From assembly GCF_019236475.1 (NCBI RefSeq), contig NZ_JAFAIX010000013.1:496001-560000 (forward strand): a stretch of DNA of 64,000 bases. Reading direction: 5' to 3'. The notes beneath the pieces are model-generated. The model ran no database searches, was not told the DNA's origin, and saw nothing but the letters and a program-made list of their open reading frames with translations. Origin of the DNA: Chitinophaga sp. Its GTDB lineage: Bacteria; Bacteroidota; Bacteroidia; Chitinophagales; Chitinophagaceae. The position numbers and the translations under genes are program-made. Shown here piece after piece: positions 51,475 to 59,278 of the stretch (positions are counted from its first letter, which is position 1; each line of letters begins with the position of its first letter).

Positions 51475-52170
51475 TTAAATTTCGAAAACGAGACCTTTTC
51501 GTTTTAACTGATCGTACTTATCGGCATCAAAGCGGTAGAGATGCGCTCCTTTCTTACTGGAAGTTTTATCCTTCTCTTCCAGCTTCTCCATTACATCGAG
51601 GGATAATATCTTTTTACGGAAGTTACGCTTATCCAATGTACGACCATAGATCTCTTCATACAGACAGCGTAGTTGAGACAAGGTGAATTTTTCCGGCAGC
51701 AGTTCAAATCCAATTGGATGGAATTGTGCATTATCGCGGAGTTTTACCAATGCATCCTCGATCATTTTCTTATGGTCGAAAATGAGTTCAGGCATATTCT
51801 CCAGTTCCAGCCAGTGTGCGCCATGTTCCTGGGCCAGCGGCTTATCATGATCCTTGATGCGTATCAGCGCGTAATATGCTACAGAAATTACCCTGGCGCC
51901 AGTATCCCGGGCCACCTCTCCATAACAATGCAACTGATCCATATAAATATCATCCAGCCCTGTGGTCAGTTTCAATACCCTGGCCGCGGCATCATCAGTA
52001 CTTTCATCTGTCTGCACAAATCCACCTACCAGCGACCATTCTCCCGCCATTGGCGCCACTTTACGCTTTATTACCAGTAACTTCAGCTTACCTTCATCAA
52101 AGCCGAAAATGATACAGTCTACTGCTACCAGATGCCTGGGTACCTTACTATAAAAAGAAGCCGCATTCAT
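51475..52170 (-). CDS. NUDIX-fold transcription regulator (NrtR/AraR-like)
   Basis: 231 residues: an N-terminal NUDIX-like domain (about 10-140) and a C-terminal winged-helix part (about 155-225; FTLSQLRCLYEEIYG and LDKRNFRKKILSL). The NUDIX box region GGFVQTDESTDDAAARVLKL lacks the REUxEE glutamates, so hydrolysis is unlikely and the domain should only bind a ligand. NrtR-type proteins of this form regulate NAD or, in Bacteroides AraR, arabinose genes. No sugar or NAD genes are next to it, so the target is open. Confidence 0.87.
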   Translation of the reverse strand: MNAASFYSKVPRHLVAVDCIIFGFDEGKLKLLVIKRKVAPMAGEWSLVGGFVQTDESTDDAAARVLKLTTGLDDIYMDQLHCYGEVARDTGARVISVAYYALIRIKDHDKPLAQEHGAHWLELENMPELIFDHKKMIEDALVKLRDNAQFHPIGFELLPEKFTLSQLRCLYEEIYGRTLDKRNFRKKILSLDVMEKLEEKDKTSSKKGAHLYRFDADKYDQLKRKGLVFEI

Positions 52171-52201
52171 ATACTATACGATTGTCCTGAAAATATGTGT
52201 T

Positions 52202-52209
52202 CAAAAATA
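52202..52209 (-). promoter_or_regulatory. Putative -7 box for the NUDIX regulator
   Basis: TATTTTTG on the minus strand, 31 nt before the ATG at 52170. Confidence 0.45.
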
Positions 52210-52231
52210 ATATAATGAATATTAAAATGAA

Positions 52232-52723
52232 CTAAATCTTATTAGTATAACGATTGAAATCAGTAGATGGTACTTTTTTTATTCCCAACTGGCGCAACAT
52301 ATGGACAATCTGCCCCCGGTGAAAGGTGCTATGGTTGCAGGCGTGCATCAAAATATCTTCTACTTGCATCTTATAATGTTCATTCTTCTGGCGGGTAAAA
52401 GCCACCACGTGGCCCAATCTGGCCGGAGTGGCAGCAGCCACCCAGTCGGCCAACTGCTTGGATTGCCGAACCCAGGCGGAGCAAGCATCTGCGAAGGCCC
52501 CAGTGTAGTTATCTCCCGGTCTTACTGGCTTTTCCACCAGTATCAAACGCTGATACCAAACACTTTCTGCATTCCATATATGCAGTACCGTGTCTCTCAA
52601 TGTGCCGAAACTACCTCCCAGCTCCTGTTCCGACTGCTCAGGGGGCAATTTTAATAAAGCTGTCACTATTTCGTTGTTTGCCCAATGATTATAGGCTGTA
52701 TATTTTTGCAGGAGTTCCTTCAT
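52232..52723 (-). CDS. DinB family protein
   Basis: 163-residue four-helix DinB/YfiT-type protein. Likely metal ligands are His in RDTVLHIWNAE (about 48) and two His in ACNHSTFHRGQI (about 129-135). YTAYNHWANNEI at the N-terminus is typical. Function is unknown; relatives are stress-linked or thiol-transferase enzymes. It is divergent from the serine hydrolase gene with only 29 bp between start codons, so their promoters must overlap each other or the genes. Confidence 0.85.
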   Translation of the reverse strand: MKELLQKYTAYNHWANNEIVTALLKLPPEQSEQELGGSFGTLRDTVLHIWNAESVWYQRLILVEKPVRPGDNYTGAFADACSAWVRQSKQLADWVAAATPARLGHVVAFTRQKNEHYKMQVEDILMHACNHSTFHRGQIVHMLRQLGIKKVPSTDFNRYTNKI

Positions 52724-52752
52724 TTTTTTTGCATGATTTCAAATGCCAGAAA

Positions 52753-53925
52753 ATGGAAACAATTTACAAAACAATCATCACTATGCCCTACTCCTTTACT
52801 TATCTGTACAGATGTATATGCTGGAATATCCCCCGTATTACCGACTACCAGCGGTTTCCCCATTTCCCGGTCCATAACGGCCCGAATAAAACCTTGCTGG
52901 AGTACGGCCCAAGGTATCCCCTCCCACCGCAATGGCATTGGAAATTTCGAGGGGCGGCAGTTTCCGGCAATCCTACTACTTTACTCACCCATTCCGGCAC
53001 TACTGCCTTCCTAATATTGCAACATGGAAAGATCATTACGGAACAATATTTCAATGGCTATCATGCCGATTCCATCAATACCTCCTTTTCCATTGCCAAA
53101 TCGATCACATCAGCGCTGATAGGTATTGCCATCCAAGAAGGAGCTATAGCAAGTATACAAGATAGCATTGCAGTATATCTGCCGGAATTTGACCGCCAGG
53201 GATACCGGGATATTACGATCGCACATTTGCTAGAGATGAGATCCGGCCTCCAATACCGGGAAGGCGTCACTCCCTGGTCGGACGATGGTCTTGTTTATTA
53301 CGGCTTAGACCTTCGAAAAAGCGCCCTCAAAGCCAAGTTAGAATATACCCCTGGAACAGCCTATCACTACTGCAATTATAACCTGTTGCTATTGGGGTTG
53401 ATCCTGGAAAGAACCACTGGCATGCCGGCAGCACAATACCTCAGTGAACGCATCTGGCAACCAATGGGCGCGGAGGCGCCCGCCACCTGGAGTACAGACA
53501 GCCAGCAGTCGGGCTTCGCAAAAATGGAAAGTGGCTTCAACACTACGGCGCGGGCATTTGCACAATTCGGGCAACTATATCTCCAAAACGGCCACATGAA
53601 CGGAAAACAAATTATTCCGGCCAACTGGATACAAGCTTCCGTACAGCCTCCGGCTGAAAAAGCAGATACCAAGCGGTTTATGAACCGGATGTCGCCCCCT
53701 TTATGCAAGTGGAGCGCGGCGCCACATGGCTACTATGGCTATCTCTGGTGGGGATACCAGGTAGATCCGCACAATTTTGATTACTTTGCGTTGGGCGTCA
53801 AAGGACAGTTTATTTATGTTTGTCCCCGCAAACAGGCCGTTATTGTACGACTGGGAAAACAATGGGGAAAGATAGACTGGTGGCCCGATCTCTTCAAACA
53901 AATCGCAGATACATTAGAAAATTAG
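52753..53925 (+). CDS. Serine hydrolase, beta-lactamase-like fold
   Basis: 390 residues from ATG 52753; ATG 52783 is also possible, and the open frame back to 52600 is a shadow of dinB. The catalytic SxxK is in FSIAKSITSALIG, and a YxN-type triad sits in YHYCNYNLLLLG. The rest resembles class C beta-lactamase-like esterases and DD-peptidases (HLLEMRSGLQYREGV). No clear signal peptide is seen; the N-terminus has a short hydrophobic stretch. A resistance role should not be inferred. It is followed at 6 bp by a GNAT gene. Confidence 0.85.
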   Translation: METIYKTIITMPYSFTYLYRCICWNIPRITDYQRFPHFPVHNGPNKTLLEYGPRYPLPPQWHWKFRGAAVSGNPTTLLTHSGTTAFLILQHGKIITEQYFNGYHADSINTSFSIAKSITSALIGIAIQEGAIASIQDSIAVYLPEFDRQGYRDITIAHLLEMRSGLQYREGVTPWSDDGLVYYGLDLRKSALKAKLEYTPGTAYHYCNYNLLLLGLILERTTGMPAAQYLSERIWQPMGAEAPATWSTDSQQSGFAKMESGFNTTARAFAQFGQLYLQNGHMNGKQIIPANWIQASVQPPAEKADTKRFMNRMSPPLCKWSAAPHGYYGYLWWGYQVDPHNFDYFALGVKGQFIYVCPRKQAVIVRLGKQWGKIDWWPDLFKQIADTLEN

Positions 53926-53931
53926 ACCTAT

Positions 53932-54402
53932 ATGGAAAATATCACGGTAAGGGTTGCACGAAAAGAAGATTGTCCGCGCTTGCTGGAACTTATTCGGGAA
54001 CTGGCGGAATATGAAAACGCGCCGCAAGAAGTGACGGTAACCTTGGAACACTTTGAAGAAAAAGGTTTCGGTCCGAACCCAGTATGGAAGGCATTTGTGG
54101 CGGTTACAGAAGTGGATGGGAAAGAATTTATCGCAGGTTTTGCCCTCTATTACGTTCGCTATTCTACCTGGAAAGGTAGCCGTTTATACCTGGAAGATCT
54201 CATTGTTACAGAGAAATGGAGAGGGAAGAAAATTGGGGAGATGTTGTTCCATCAACTCTTTCAGGAAGCAAAGGAAAAACAGTTCTGTGGCATCACTTTC
54301 CAGGTATTGGAATGGAATGAACCTGCTATCAATTTCTATAAAAAATTCCAAGCGAAATTCGATCCAGAGTGGATTAATGTCAGCATTGAAATGCAGCACT
54401 AA
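53932..54402 (+). CDS. GNAT acetyltransferase, diamine acetyltransferase-like
   Basis: 156 residues with the single GNAT fold. VRYSTWKGSRLYLEDLIVTE followed by WRGKKIGEMLFHQLF (acetyl-CoA loop) and QVLEWNEPAINFYKKF is strikingly like spermidine/diamine N-acetyltransferases, so a polyamine or similar amine is a likely substrate. It starts 6 bp after the serine hydrolase stop. Confidence 0.88.
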   Translation: MENITVRVARKEDCPRLLELIRELAEYENAPQEVTVTLEHFEEKGFGPNPVWKAFVAVTEVDGKEFIAGFALYYVRYSTWKGSRLYLEDLIVTEKWRGKKIGEMLFHQLFQEAKEKQFCGITFQVLEWNEPAINFYKKFQAKFDPEWINVSIEMQH

Positions 54403-54470
54403 TTCCGTTCATAACAATCCCTGCTTTTCGTATATATTTCCTCTTTAATATTGAGTATATCCATATTGTT

Positions 54471-55322
54471 ATGAACATTCTCAACGATTTCAGAAACCTG
54501 AACAACGAAGCTACTGACAAGATCTGTAATACGTTCAACCTGGCTTTCAGTGACTACGTCGTTCCGTTTCACCTAACCAACGCTGTACTGGAAGAGAAAA
54601 TGAAACTGGAAAACCTCCAGCGGCATTTCTCTATAGGCGCTTTCAATGGTAATGAGCTGGCCGGTTTTATCTTACAAGGCCCAGACGATGACACGAATCC
54701 GTTAATGCTGTACAATGGCGGAACAGGCGTTATTCCCAATTTCCGCGGACAGCAACTCGTCCGGAAAATGTATGATACCTTTATCCCTAGCTACAAAGAG
54801 CAGGGTATCCGCTCGTTGAAGCTGGAAGTGATCACGTCCAATACACCTGCTGTCAAGACCTACGAAAAGACCGGCTTTGAGAAAAAACGTTTTTTTCAAT
54901 GTTTTAAGGGAGACATCAACTTATCCGGGCCAATGAATCCCATCATCGAAATAGTACAACAGCCGGAGCCCAACTGGGCTTTATATTCCCTGTTTATGGA
55001 CATGGAGCCGTCCTGGAGCAATCTTCCAGGAAGTATTATTCGGGAAGTCACCACTGTTACCTGGGAAGCCCATGTAAACGGGGAAGTAGCAGGTTTCATT
55101 AGTGTCAATACCCCCACAAAGCGTATACGTAATATGGCGGTAGCTCCGAAATACAGACGCCAAGGAATTGGTAGTGCCTTGTTACAACATGTGGCCACCA
55201 CCCTCCAAGGAACATTCACCATCATTAATATCGAGGAAAAGGTAGATGGCATGGCCGCTTTCTTGGAAAAAGCCGGCATGACGAATTACCTGAGCCAGTA
55301 TGAAATGATTATGTCGATTTAA
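54471..55322 (+). CDS. Double GNAT-domain acetyltransferase
   Basis: 283 residues made of two GNAT folds. The first (about 10-150) has GGTGVIPNFRGQQLVRKMY and NTPAVKTYEKTGF. The second (about 165-283) has NMAVAPKYRRQGIGSALLQH. Both keep an acetyl-CoA pyrophosphate-loop-like motif (RGQQLV and RRQGIG). The substrate is unknown. It ends at the composite repeat near 55.35 kb, converging on fabD. Confidence 0.87.
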   Translation: MNILNDFRNLNNEATDKICNTFNLAFSDYVVPFHLTNAVLEEKMKLENLQRHFSIGAFNGNELAGFILQGPDDDTNPLMLYNGGTGVIPNFRGQQLVRKMYDTFIPSYKEQGIRSLKLEVITSNTPAVKTYEKTGFEKKRFFQCFKGDINLSGPMNPIIEIVQQPEPNWALYSLFMDMEPSWSNLPGSIIREVTTVTWEAHVNGEVAGFISVNTPTKRIRNMAVAPKYRRQGIGSALLQHVATTLQGTFTIINIEEKVDGMAAFLEKAGMTNYLSQYEMIMSI

Positions 55323-55332
55323 ATCAAAAAAT

Positions 55333-55406
55333 AAGGCTCCTTGCCCACTGGGTATGGACGACGAAAAAAAGGGGAATTGATATCAGTGATATCGATTCCC
55401 CTTTTT
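55333..55406 (-). terminator. Composite repeat in minus orientation with terminator hairpin
   Basis: The hairpin at 55366-55406 has 19-bp arms (aaaaaggggaattgatatc and complement, one G-U pair) and loop AGT. On the minus strand it is followed by a T tract and then cgtcgtccatacccagtggg, a decayed form of the GTTGTCCCTGCCC palindrome (about 55340-55357). It thus repeats the order seen at 1683-1764 and 36677-36755. It terminates both the GNAT gene and fabD. Confidence 0.65.
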
Positions 55407-55430
55407 GGATTAGGTGGCGCTGGCGCCAGA

Positions 55431-56327
55431 TTATTTATTCTCGATGCCGTTTACCACGGTTTCTTTGTGAATTTTCTGCACCAGTCCCTGTAATACTTTA
55501 CCAGGGCCTACTTCGGTGAATTCGCCTGCACCATCGGCTACCATTGCTTGTACGGATTGTGTCCATCTTACAGCGCCGGTTAGCTGATCAATCAGGTTTT
55601 GTTTGATTTCAGCAGGTTCGGTAACGGCTTTAGCCACTACGTTCTGGTATACAGGGCAGTTAGGTGTGTTGAAAGTAGCTGTTTCGATAGCTGCTTTCAG
55701 TTCTTCTTTGGCAGGAGCCATCAGCGGAGAGTGGAAAGCACCACCTACAGGCAGTACCAGCGCACGTTTTGCACCAGCAGCTTTCATTCTTTCGCAAGCA
55801 ATTTCAATTCCTTTAATAGAACCGGAAATTACCAACTGACCAGGACAGTTATAGTTTGCAGCTACTACTACTTCGCCGGTTTCAGCGGTAACGGCAGCAC
55901 AGATTTCTTCAACTTTTGCATCTTCCAGACCGAGGATAGCGGCCATAGTGGAAGGTTGCAGCTCACATGCCTTTTGCATAGCATTGGCACGGATGGCTAC
56001 CAGTTTCAGGGCCTCCTCGAAAGACAGAGTGGCATTAGCTACCAGGGCAGAGAATTCTCCCAGAGAGTGACCTGCAACCATGTCTGGCTGGCCATGCTCT
56101 GTGCAAAGGAAACCAATTACGGCATGCAGGAATACGGCAGGCTGCGTAACTTTAGTTTGCTTCAGATCTTCTTCTGTTCCGGAGAACATAATATCGGAAA
56201 TACGGAAACCCAGGATTTCATTGGCGCGCTCGAACAGCTCTTTAGCCTTGGCATTGGTGTCATACAGGTTTTTGCCCATTCCCGGGAACTGTGAACCTTG
56301 TCCGGGAAATACGAAAGCATGCTTCAT
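55431..56327 (-). CDS. fabD: Malonyl-CoA:ACP transacylase
   Basis: Loads malonyl groups onto acyl carrier protein for fatty acid synthesis. 298 residues with AFVFPGQGSQFPGMG at the N-terminus, the nucleophile elbow VAGHSLGEFSALV (Ser about 93), YNCPGQLVISG, the catalytic His in GGAFHSPLM and EVGPGKVLQGLV. It stands alone on the minus strand with a -7 box upstream. All motifs intact. Confidence 0.96.
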   Translation of the reverse strand: MKHAFVFPGQGSQFPGMGKNLYDTNAKAKELFERANEILGFRISDIMFSGTEEDLKQTKVTQPAVFLHAVIGFLCTEHGQPDMVAGHSLGEFSALVANATLSFEEALKLVAIRANAMQKACELQPSTMAAILGLEDAKVEEICAAVTAETGEVVVAANYNCPGQLVISGSIKGIEIACERMKAAGAKRALVLPVGGAFHSPLMAPAKEELKAAIETATFNTPNCPVYQNVVAKAVTEPAEIKQNLIDQLTGAVRWTQSVQAMVADGAGEFTEVGPGKVLQGLVQKIHKETVVNGIENK

Positions 56328-56369
56328 TTTGGTTATCTTATTAAGATGAATATCAAATAAAAATTATTT

Positions 56370-56377
56370 CAAATATA
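56370..56377 (-). promoter_or_regulatory. Putative -7 box for fabD
   Basis: TATATTTG on the minus strand, 42 nt before the fabD ATG. The inverted-repeat element at 56382 begins 5 bp further upstream, so that element would supply the -33 region. Confidence 0.45.
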
Positions 56378-56381
56378 CAAA

Positions 56382-56542
56382 TTAGGGGCTGACCACAAAG
56401 TCAATGCAGCATCTTTACAATATCTGCGGCAGCAACCCGCGCGCAGCGCGGAACTCCGCACGTTGACACCGAAGGTGTCAACTTATATTGCCAGATAGCG
56501 GTAACGCCTCGCTGATTACCTGACTTTTTGGTCAGCCCCTAA
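56382..56542. mobile_element. 161-bp MITE-like element with 22-bp inverted ends
   Basis: Left end ttaggggctgaccacaaagt + ca (56382-56403); the right end (56521-56542), read in complement, is ttaggggctgaccaaaaagt + ca. The 22-bp ends differ at one base. The interior is non-coding, with a palindrome gttgacaccgaaggtgtcaa near 56462-56481 and a gcgcgcagcgcg segment. No transposase or sure target duplication is visible. It sits between folE (3' end) and fabD (5' end). Confidence 0.6.
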
Positions 56543-56569
56543 AAAAGGTGATGAGGGAAGGGATCATTC

Positions 56570-57157
56570 CTATCTACCGATCAGTTTAAGGAATTCCGAA
56601 CGGGTAGGTTCCTGTAGGAATTGACCGCTGAAAGCAGAAGTGGTGGTTACCGAATTTTGTTTTTGTACACCACGCATCATCATGCAGAGGTGTTGTGCTT
56701 CGATAACTACGCCTACTCCTTGTGGTTCCAGGGCTTCCTGGATAGCATCCAGGATCTGGTGTGTCAGGCGCTCTTGTACCTGCAAACGACGTGCAAACAC
56801 GTCTACTACGCGGGCCACTTTGCTCAGACCAGTGATATAACCATTCGGAATATAGGCTACATGCGCTTTCCCGAAGAAAGGCAACATATGATGCTCACAC
56901 ATGGAATATAACTCAATATCTTTCACAATCACCATTTCACTATATGCTTCCGTGAACTTAGCACCATGGAGGATAGCCCTTGCGTCTTGCTGGTAGCCCT
57001 GCGTAAGATATTGCATAGCTTTCGCCATACGCTCAGGAGTTTTCACCAGACCTTCCCTTTCCGAGTCTTCTCCCAACAATTCCAGGCACTGTTTGTAGTT
57101 TGCCATCAGACCTGTGGTTGTCTGCTCGTCATAGCTGTCATTCTTATGATACGCCAT
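56570..57157 (-). CDS. folE: GTP cyclohydrolase I
   Basis: Converts GTP to dihydroneopterin triphosphate, the first step to folate and, through QueD, to queuosine. 195 residues. Zinc and active-site residues: Cys and His in SMCEHHMLPFFGKAHVAYIP, later Cys in QHLCMMMRGVQKQNSVTTTS. QERLTHQI is the conserved helix. queD lies 48 bp upstream on the same strand, so the two probably form an operon. Confidence 0.96.
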   Translation of the reverse strand: MAYHKNDSYDEQTTTGLMANYKQCLELLGEDSEREGLVKTPERMAKAMQYLTQGYQQDARAILHGAKFTEAYSEMVIVKDIELYSMCEHHMLPFFGKAHVAYIPNGYITGLSKVARVVDVFARRLQVQERLTHQILDAIQEALEPQGVGVVIEAQHLCMMMRGVQKQNSVTTTSAFSGQFLQEPTRSEFLKLIGR

Positions 57158-57205
57158 CCTTATATGTTTTAGTTCGAAAATGCTTGGCCTGTCTGATGGT
57201 ACTTT

Positions 57206-57619
57206 TTACTTACCACCAAAGTATTCCACATATATACGTGGAGTTTCATACAATTTGATGCAATGTAGCTGTATTTCGGATGGCAGATGCATGGCTAACT
57301 GGTCCCAGATGGCAATAGCAAGATTTTCGGCAGAAGTAAATTTACCCGCCATAAAATCCACATCCATATTCAGATTTCTGTGATCGATCTTTTCGATAAT
57401 TACATCCCTGATGATTACTCCCAATGTTTTAGCATTGAAAACAAATCCTGTTTCAGGATCAGGATTGCCTTTTATAGTGACATGCAGTTCGTAATTATGC
57501 CCGTGCCAGTTTACATTGGCGCATTTTCCAAAAACTTCTTCGTTCTTTTCTGCACTCCAGTTCGGGTTAGACAACTTATGCGCTGCATTAAAGTTCTCTA
57601 CTCGCGTTAAATAAATCAT
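57206..57619 (-). CDS. queD: 6-carboxy-tetrahydropterin synthase (QueD/PTPS family)
   Basis: Makes 6-carboxy-5,6,7,8-tetrahydropterin from dihydroneopterin triphosphate. 137 residues from ATG 57619 (MIYLTRVENFNAAHKL). Zinc ligands are His in NAAHKL and the pair in NWHGHNYEL; the active-site Cys is in GKCANVNWHGH, and Asp-His in KIDHRNLNMD. The Cys spacing and the neighbouring folE favour QueD over true pyruvoyl-tetrahydropterin synthase. The frame is open to 57691, overlapping mqnB upstream sequence, but I reject that extension. Confidence 0.9.
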   Translation of the reverse strand: MIYLTRVENFNAAHKLSNPNWSAEKNEEVFGKCANVNWHGHNYELHVTIKGNPDPETGFVFNAKTLGVIIRDVIIEKIDHRNLNMDVDFMAGKFTSAENLAIAIWDQLAMHLPSEIQLHCIKLYETPRIYVEYFGGK

Positions 57620-57639
57620 TATTGCAAATAAATTTTGCG

Positions 57640-57647
57640 CAAATTTA
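57640..57647 (-). promoter_or_regulatory. Putative -7 box for queD-folE
   Basis: TAAATTTG on the minus strand, 20 nt before the queD ATG. Confidence 0.5.
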
Positions 57648-57735
57648 CCACTATTCCATGAGTGTATCCAAATAACCACGATTCTTGTCAATTGTTTTAC
57701 ACTTCAGCCATTCTTTTTTGACGTACATTTATCCC

Positions 57736-58443
57736 ATGAAAATACTGGTCACAGCAGCTACCACACTGGAAATCCAGCCATTCCTGCAGTTCCTGGAGCA
57801 TAATAGCCAACAGGTTTCAAATCATAAATACCGATTATCTGTTTGCGAAATAGATATCCTCATTGCGGGTATAGGTATGATGCATACCGCCTATAGTTTA
57901 GGGAGATACCTGTCGCTCCATACACCCCATGTCGCCATTCAGGCGGGTATTGGAGGAACTTTTCGGAAAGATTGGCCACTGGGCAGCGTTGTAGCCATTG
58001 AAAAGGAATACCTCGCAGATCTAGGTGCGGAAGATAATGATCAGTTTAAAGATTTATTTGATATAAACCTCTGGCAGCCAGACCAACGGCCCTTTACAGG
58101 GATCAGCTTGGTAAACAATTTCAGTTCATGGCCTTTGCCCATCGAACTACCCGCTGCCACAGGCGTTTCTGTGAACCTGGTAAGCGGCAGTGCCCCTACC
58201 ATCGCTCGTTTGGAAGCCAAATACCAGCCGGAAGTGGAAAGCATGGAAGGTGCCGCATTTCATTTTGCCTGCCTAGAACAAAATATTCCTTTCCTTCAAC
58301 TACGTAGCCTTTCCAACTACGTGGAAGTCAGGGACAAAAGCAAATGGCAGATACCACAGGCCGTGAAAAGTCTCAATGAAACGCTGACCAATACCATTCA
58401 GCAATTGACAGAACATTATGCTGTTGCAATTAAAAACTTTTGA
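57736..58443 (+). CDS. mqnB: Futalosine hydrolase
   Basis: Nucleosidase that removes hypoxanthine from futalosine in the alternative menaquinone pathway. 235 residues from ATG 57736, with the phosphorylase/nucleosidase fold: LVTAATTLEIQPFLQ at the N-terminus, IAGIGMMHTAYSLGRYL, VAIQAGIGGTF, VESMEGAAFHFAC with the ribose-binding Glu, and LRSLSNYVEVRD. mqnD follows after 3 bp, which fixes the assignment. The upstream in-frame extension to 57685 is rejected. Confidence 0.93.
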   Translation: MKILVTAATTLEIQPFLQFLEHNSQQVSNHKYRLSVCEIDILIAGIGMMHTAYSLGRYLSLHTPHVAIQAGIGGTFRKDWPLGSVVAIEKEYLADLGAEDNDQFKDLFDINLWQPDQRPFTGISLVNNFSSWPLPIELPAATGVSVNLVSGSAPTIARLEAKYQPEVESMEGAAFHFACLEQNIPFLQLRSLSNYVEVRDKSKWQIPQAVKSLNETLTNTIQQLTEHYAVAIKNF

Positions 58444-58446
58444 TAT

Positions 58447-59244
58447 ATGCATTTAACGCTTGGCTTTTCTCCATGCCCGAATGATACTTTCATCTTCGAT
58501 GCCATGGTGAATAATAAGATTGATACGAACGGATTTACTTTCGACACGAACCTGGAAGATGTAGAAACCCTCAACAATTGGGCTATTCAAGGCAAACTCG
58601 ATGTTACTAAACTCTCATTTGCCGTATACCTGAAAGTAAGGGATCAATACGAACTCCTGAACAGTGGTAGCGCACTTGGTCGCGGCTGTGGGCCACTGCT
58701 CATCGCGAGAGACAATATCTCCCTGGATGATATTAAAAACAAAACCATCGCCATCCCTGGTGAAAATACCACGGCTAACCTCCTCTTCTCCATTGCTTTC
58801 CCAGAAGCAAAGCTGAAAAAGATCATGGTGTTTTCAGAAATCGAAAATGCAGTACTTAACGGAGAAGCCGATGCCGGCGTGATCATCCACGAAAACCGTT
58901 TCACTTATCAGTTGAAAGGACTCAAAAAGTTGATGGATATGGGCGAATACTGGGAACAAACTACTGGTAATCCTATTCCATTGGGCGGCATCTTCATCAA
59001 AAAGAATATCGACGCCGAAAAACGCGCTGCCTTGGATCAACTGATCCATCAGAGCCTCCAGCATGCATACGGTGAATATCCTGTATTGTCTGATTATGTG
59101 AAATCACATGCACAGGAAATGGATGAACAAGTGATGCGCCAACATATTGATCTGTATGTGAATAACTTCAGCTTAGATCTTGGCAAAGAGGGACATGCAG
59201 CCGTAGATGCGCTGATGATGGCAGCAGGAAAAGCAAGAAACTAA
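58447..59244 (+). CDS. mqnD: 1,4-dihydroxy-6-naphthoate synthase
   Basis: Converts cyclic dehypoxanthine futalosine to 1,4-dihydroxy-6-naphthoate in menaquinone synthesis. 265 residues of the periplasmic-binding-like MqnA/MqnD fold: LTLGFSPCPNDTFIFDAMV at the N-terminus, LDVTKLSFAVY, LGRGCGPLLIAR, IAIPGENTTANLLF, ADAGVIIHENRFTYQ and NPIPLGGIFIKK. Only 3 bp separate it from mqnB. mqnA, mqnC and mqnE are not in the window. Confidence 0.95.
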   Translation: MHLTLGFSPCPNDTFIFDAMVNNKIDTNGFTFDTNLEDVETLNNWAIQGKLDVTKLSFAVYLKVRDQYELLNSGSALGRGCGPLLIARDNISLDDIKNKTIAIPGENTTANLLFSIAFPEAKLKKIMVFSEIENAVLNGEADAGVIIHENRFTYQLKGLKKLMDMGEYWEQTTGNPIPLGGIFIKKNIDAEKRAALDQLIHQSLQHAYGEYPVLSDYVKSHAQEMDEQVMRQHIDLYVNNFSLDLGKEGHAAVDALMMAAGKARN

Positions 59245-59251
59245 CTAAGAT

Positions 59252-59278
59252 AAAAGGTCCGGAAGTTCCGGACCTTTT
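59252..59278. terminator. Bidirectional terminator between mqnD and the photolyase
   Basis: Perfect 11-bp arms aaaaggtccgg and ccggacctttt, loop aagtt, U tract on both strands. Confidence 0.85.

Noticed and set aside
52753..53925. Antibiotic-resistance beta-lactamase
   Set aside because: SxxK and YxN occur in many esterases and peptidases of this fold; no clear export signal and no lactamase-specific context.
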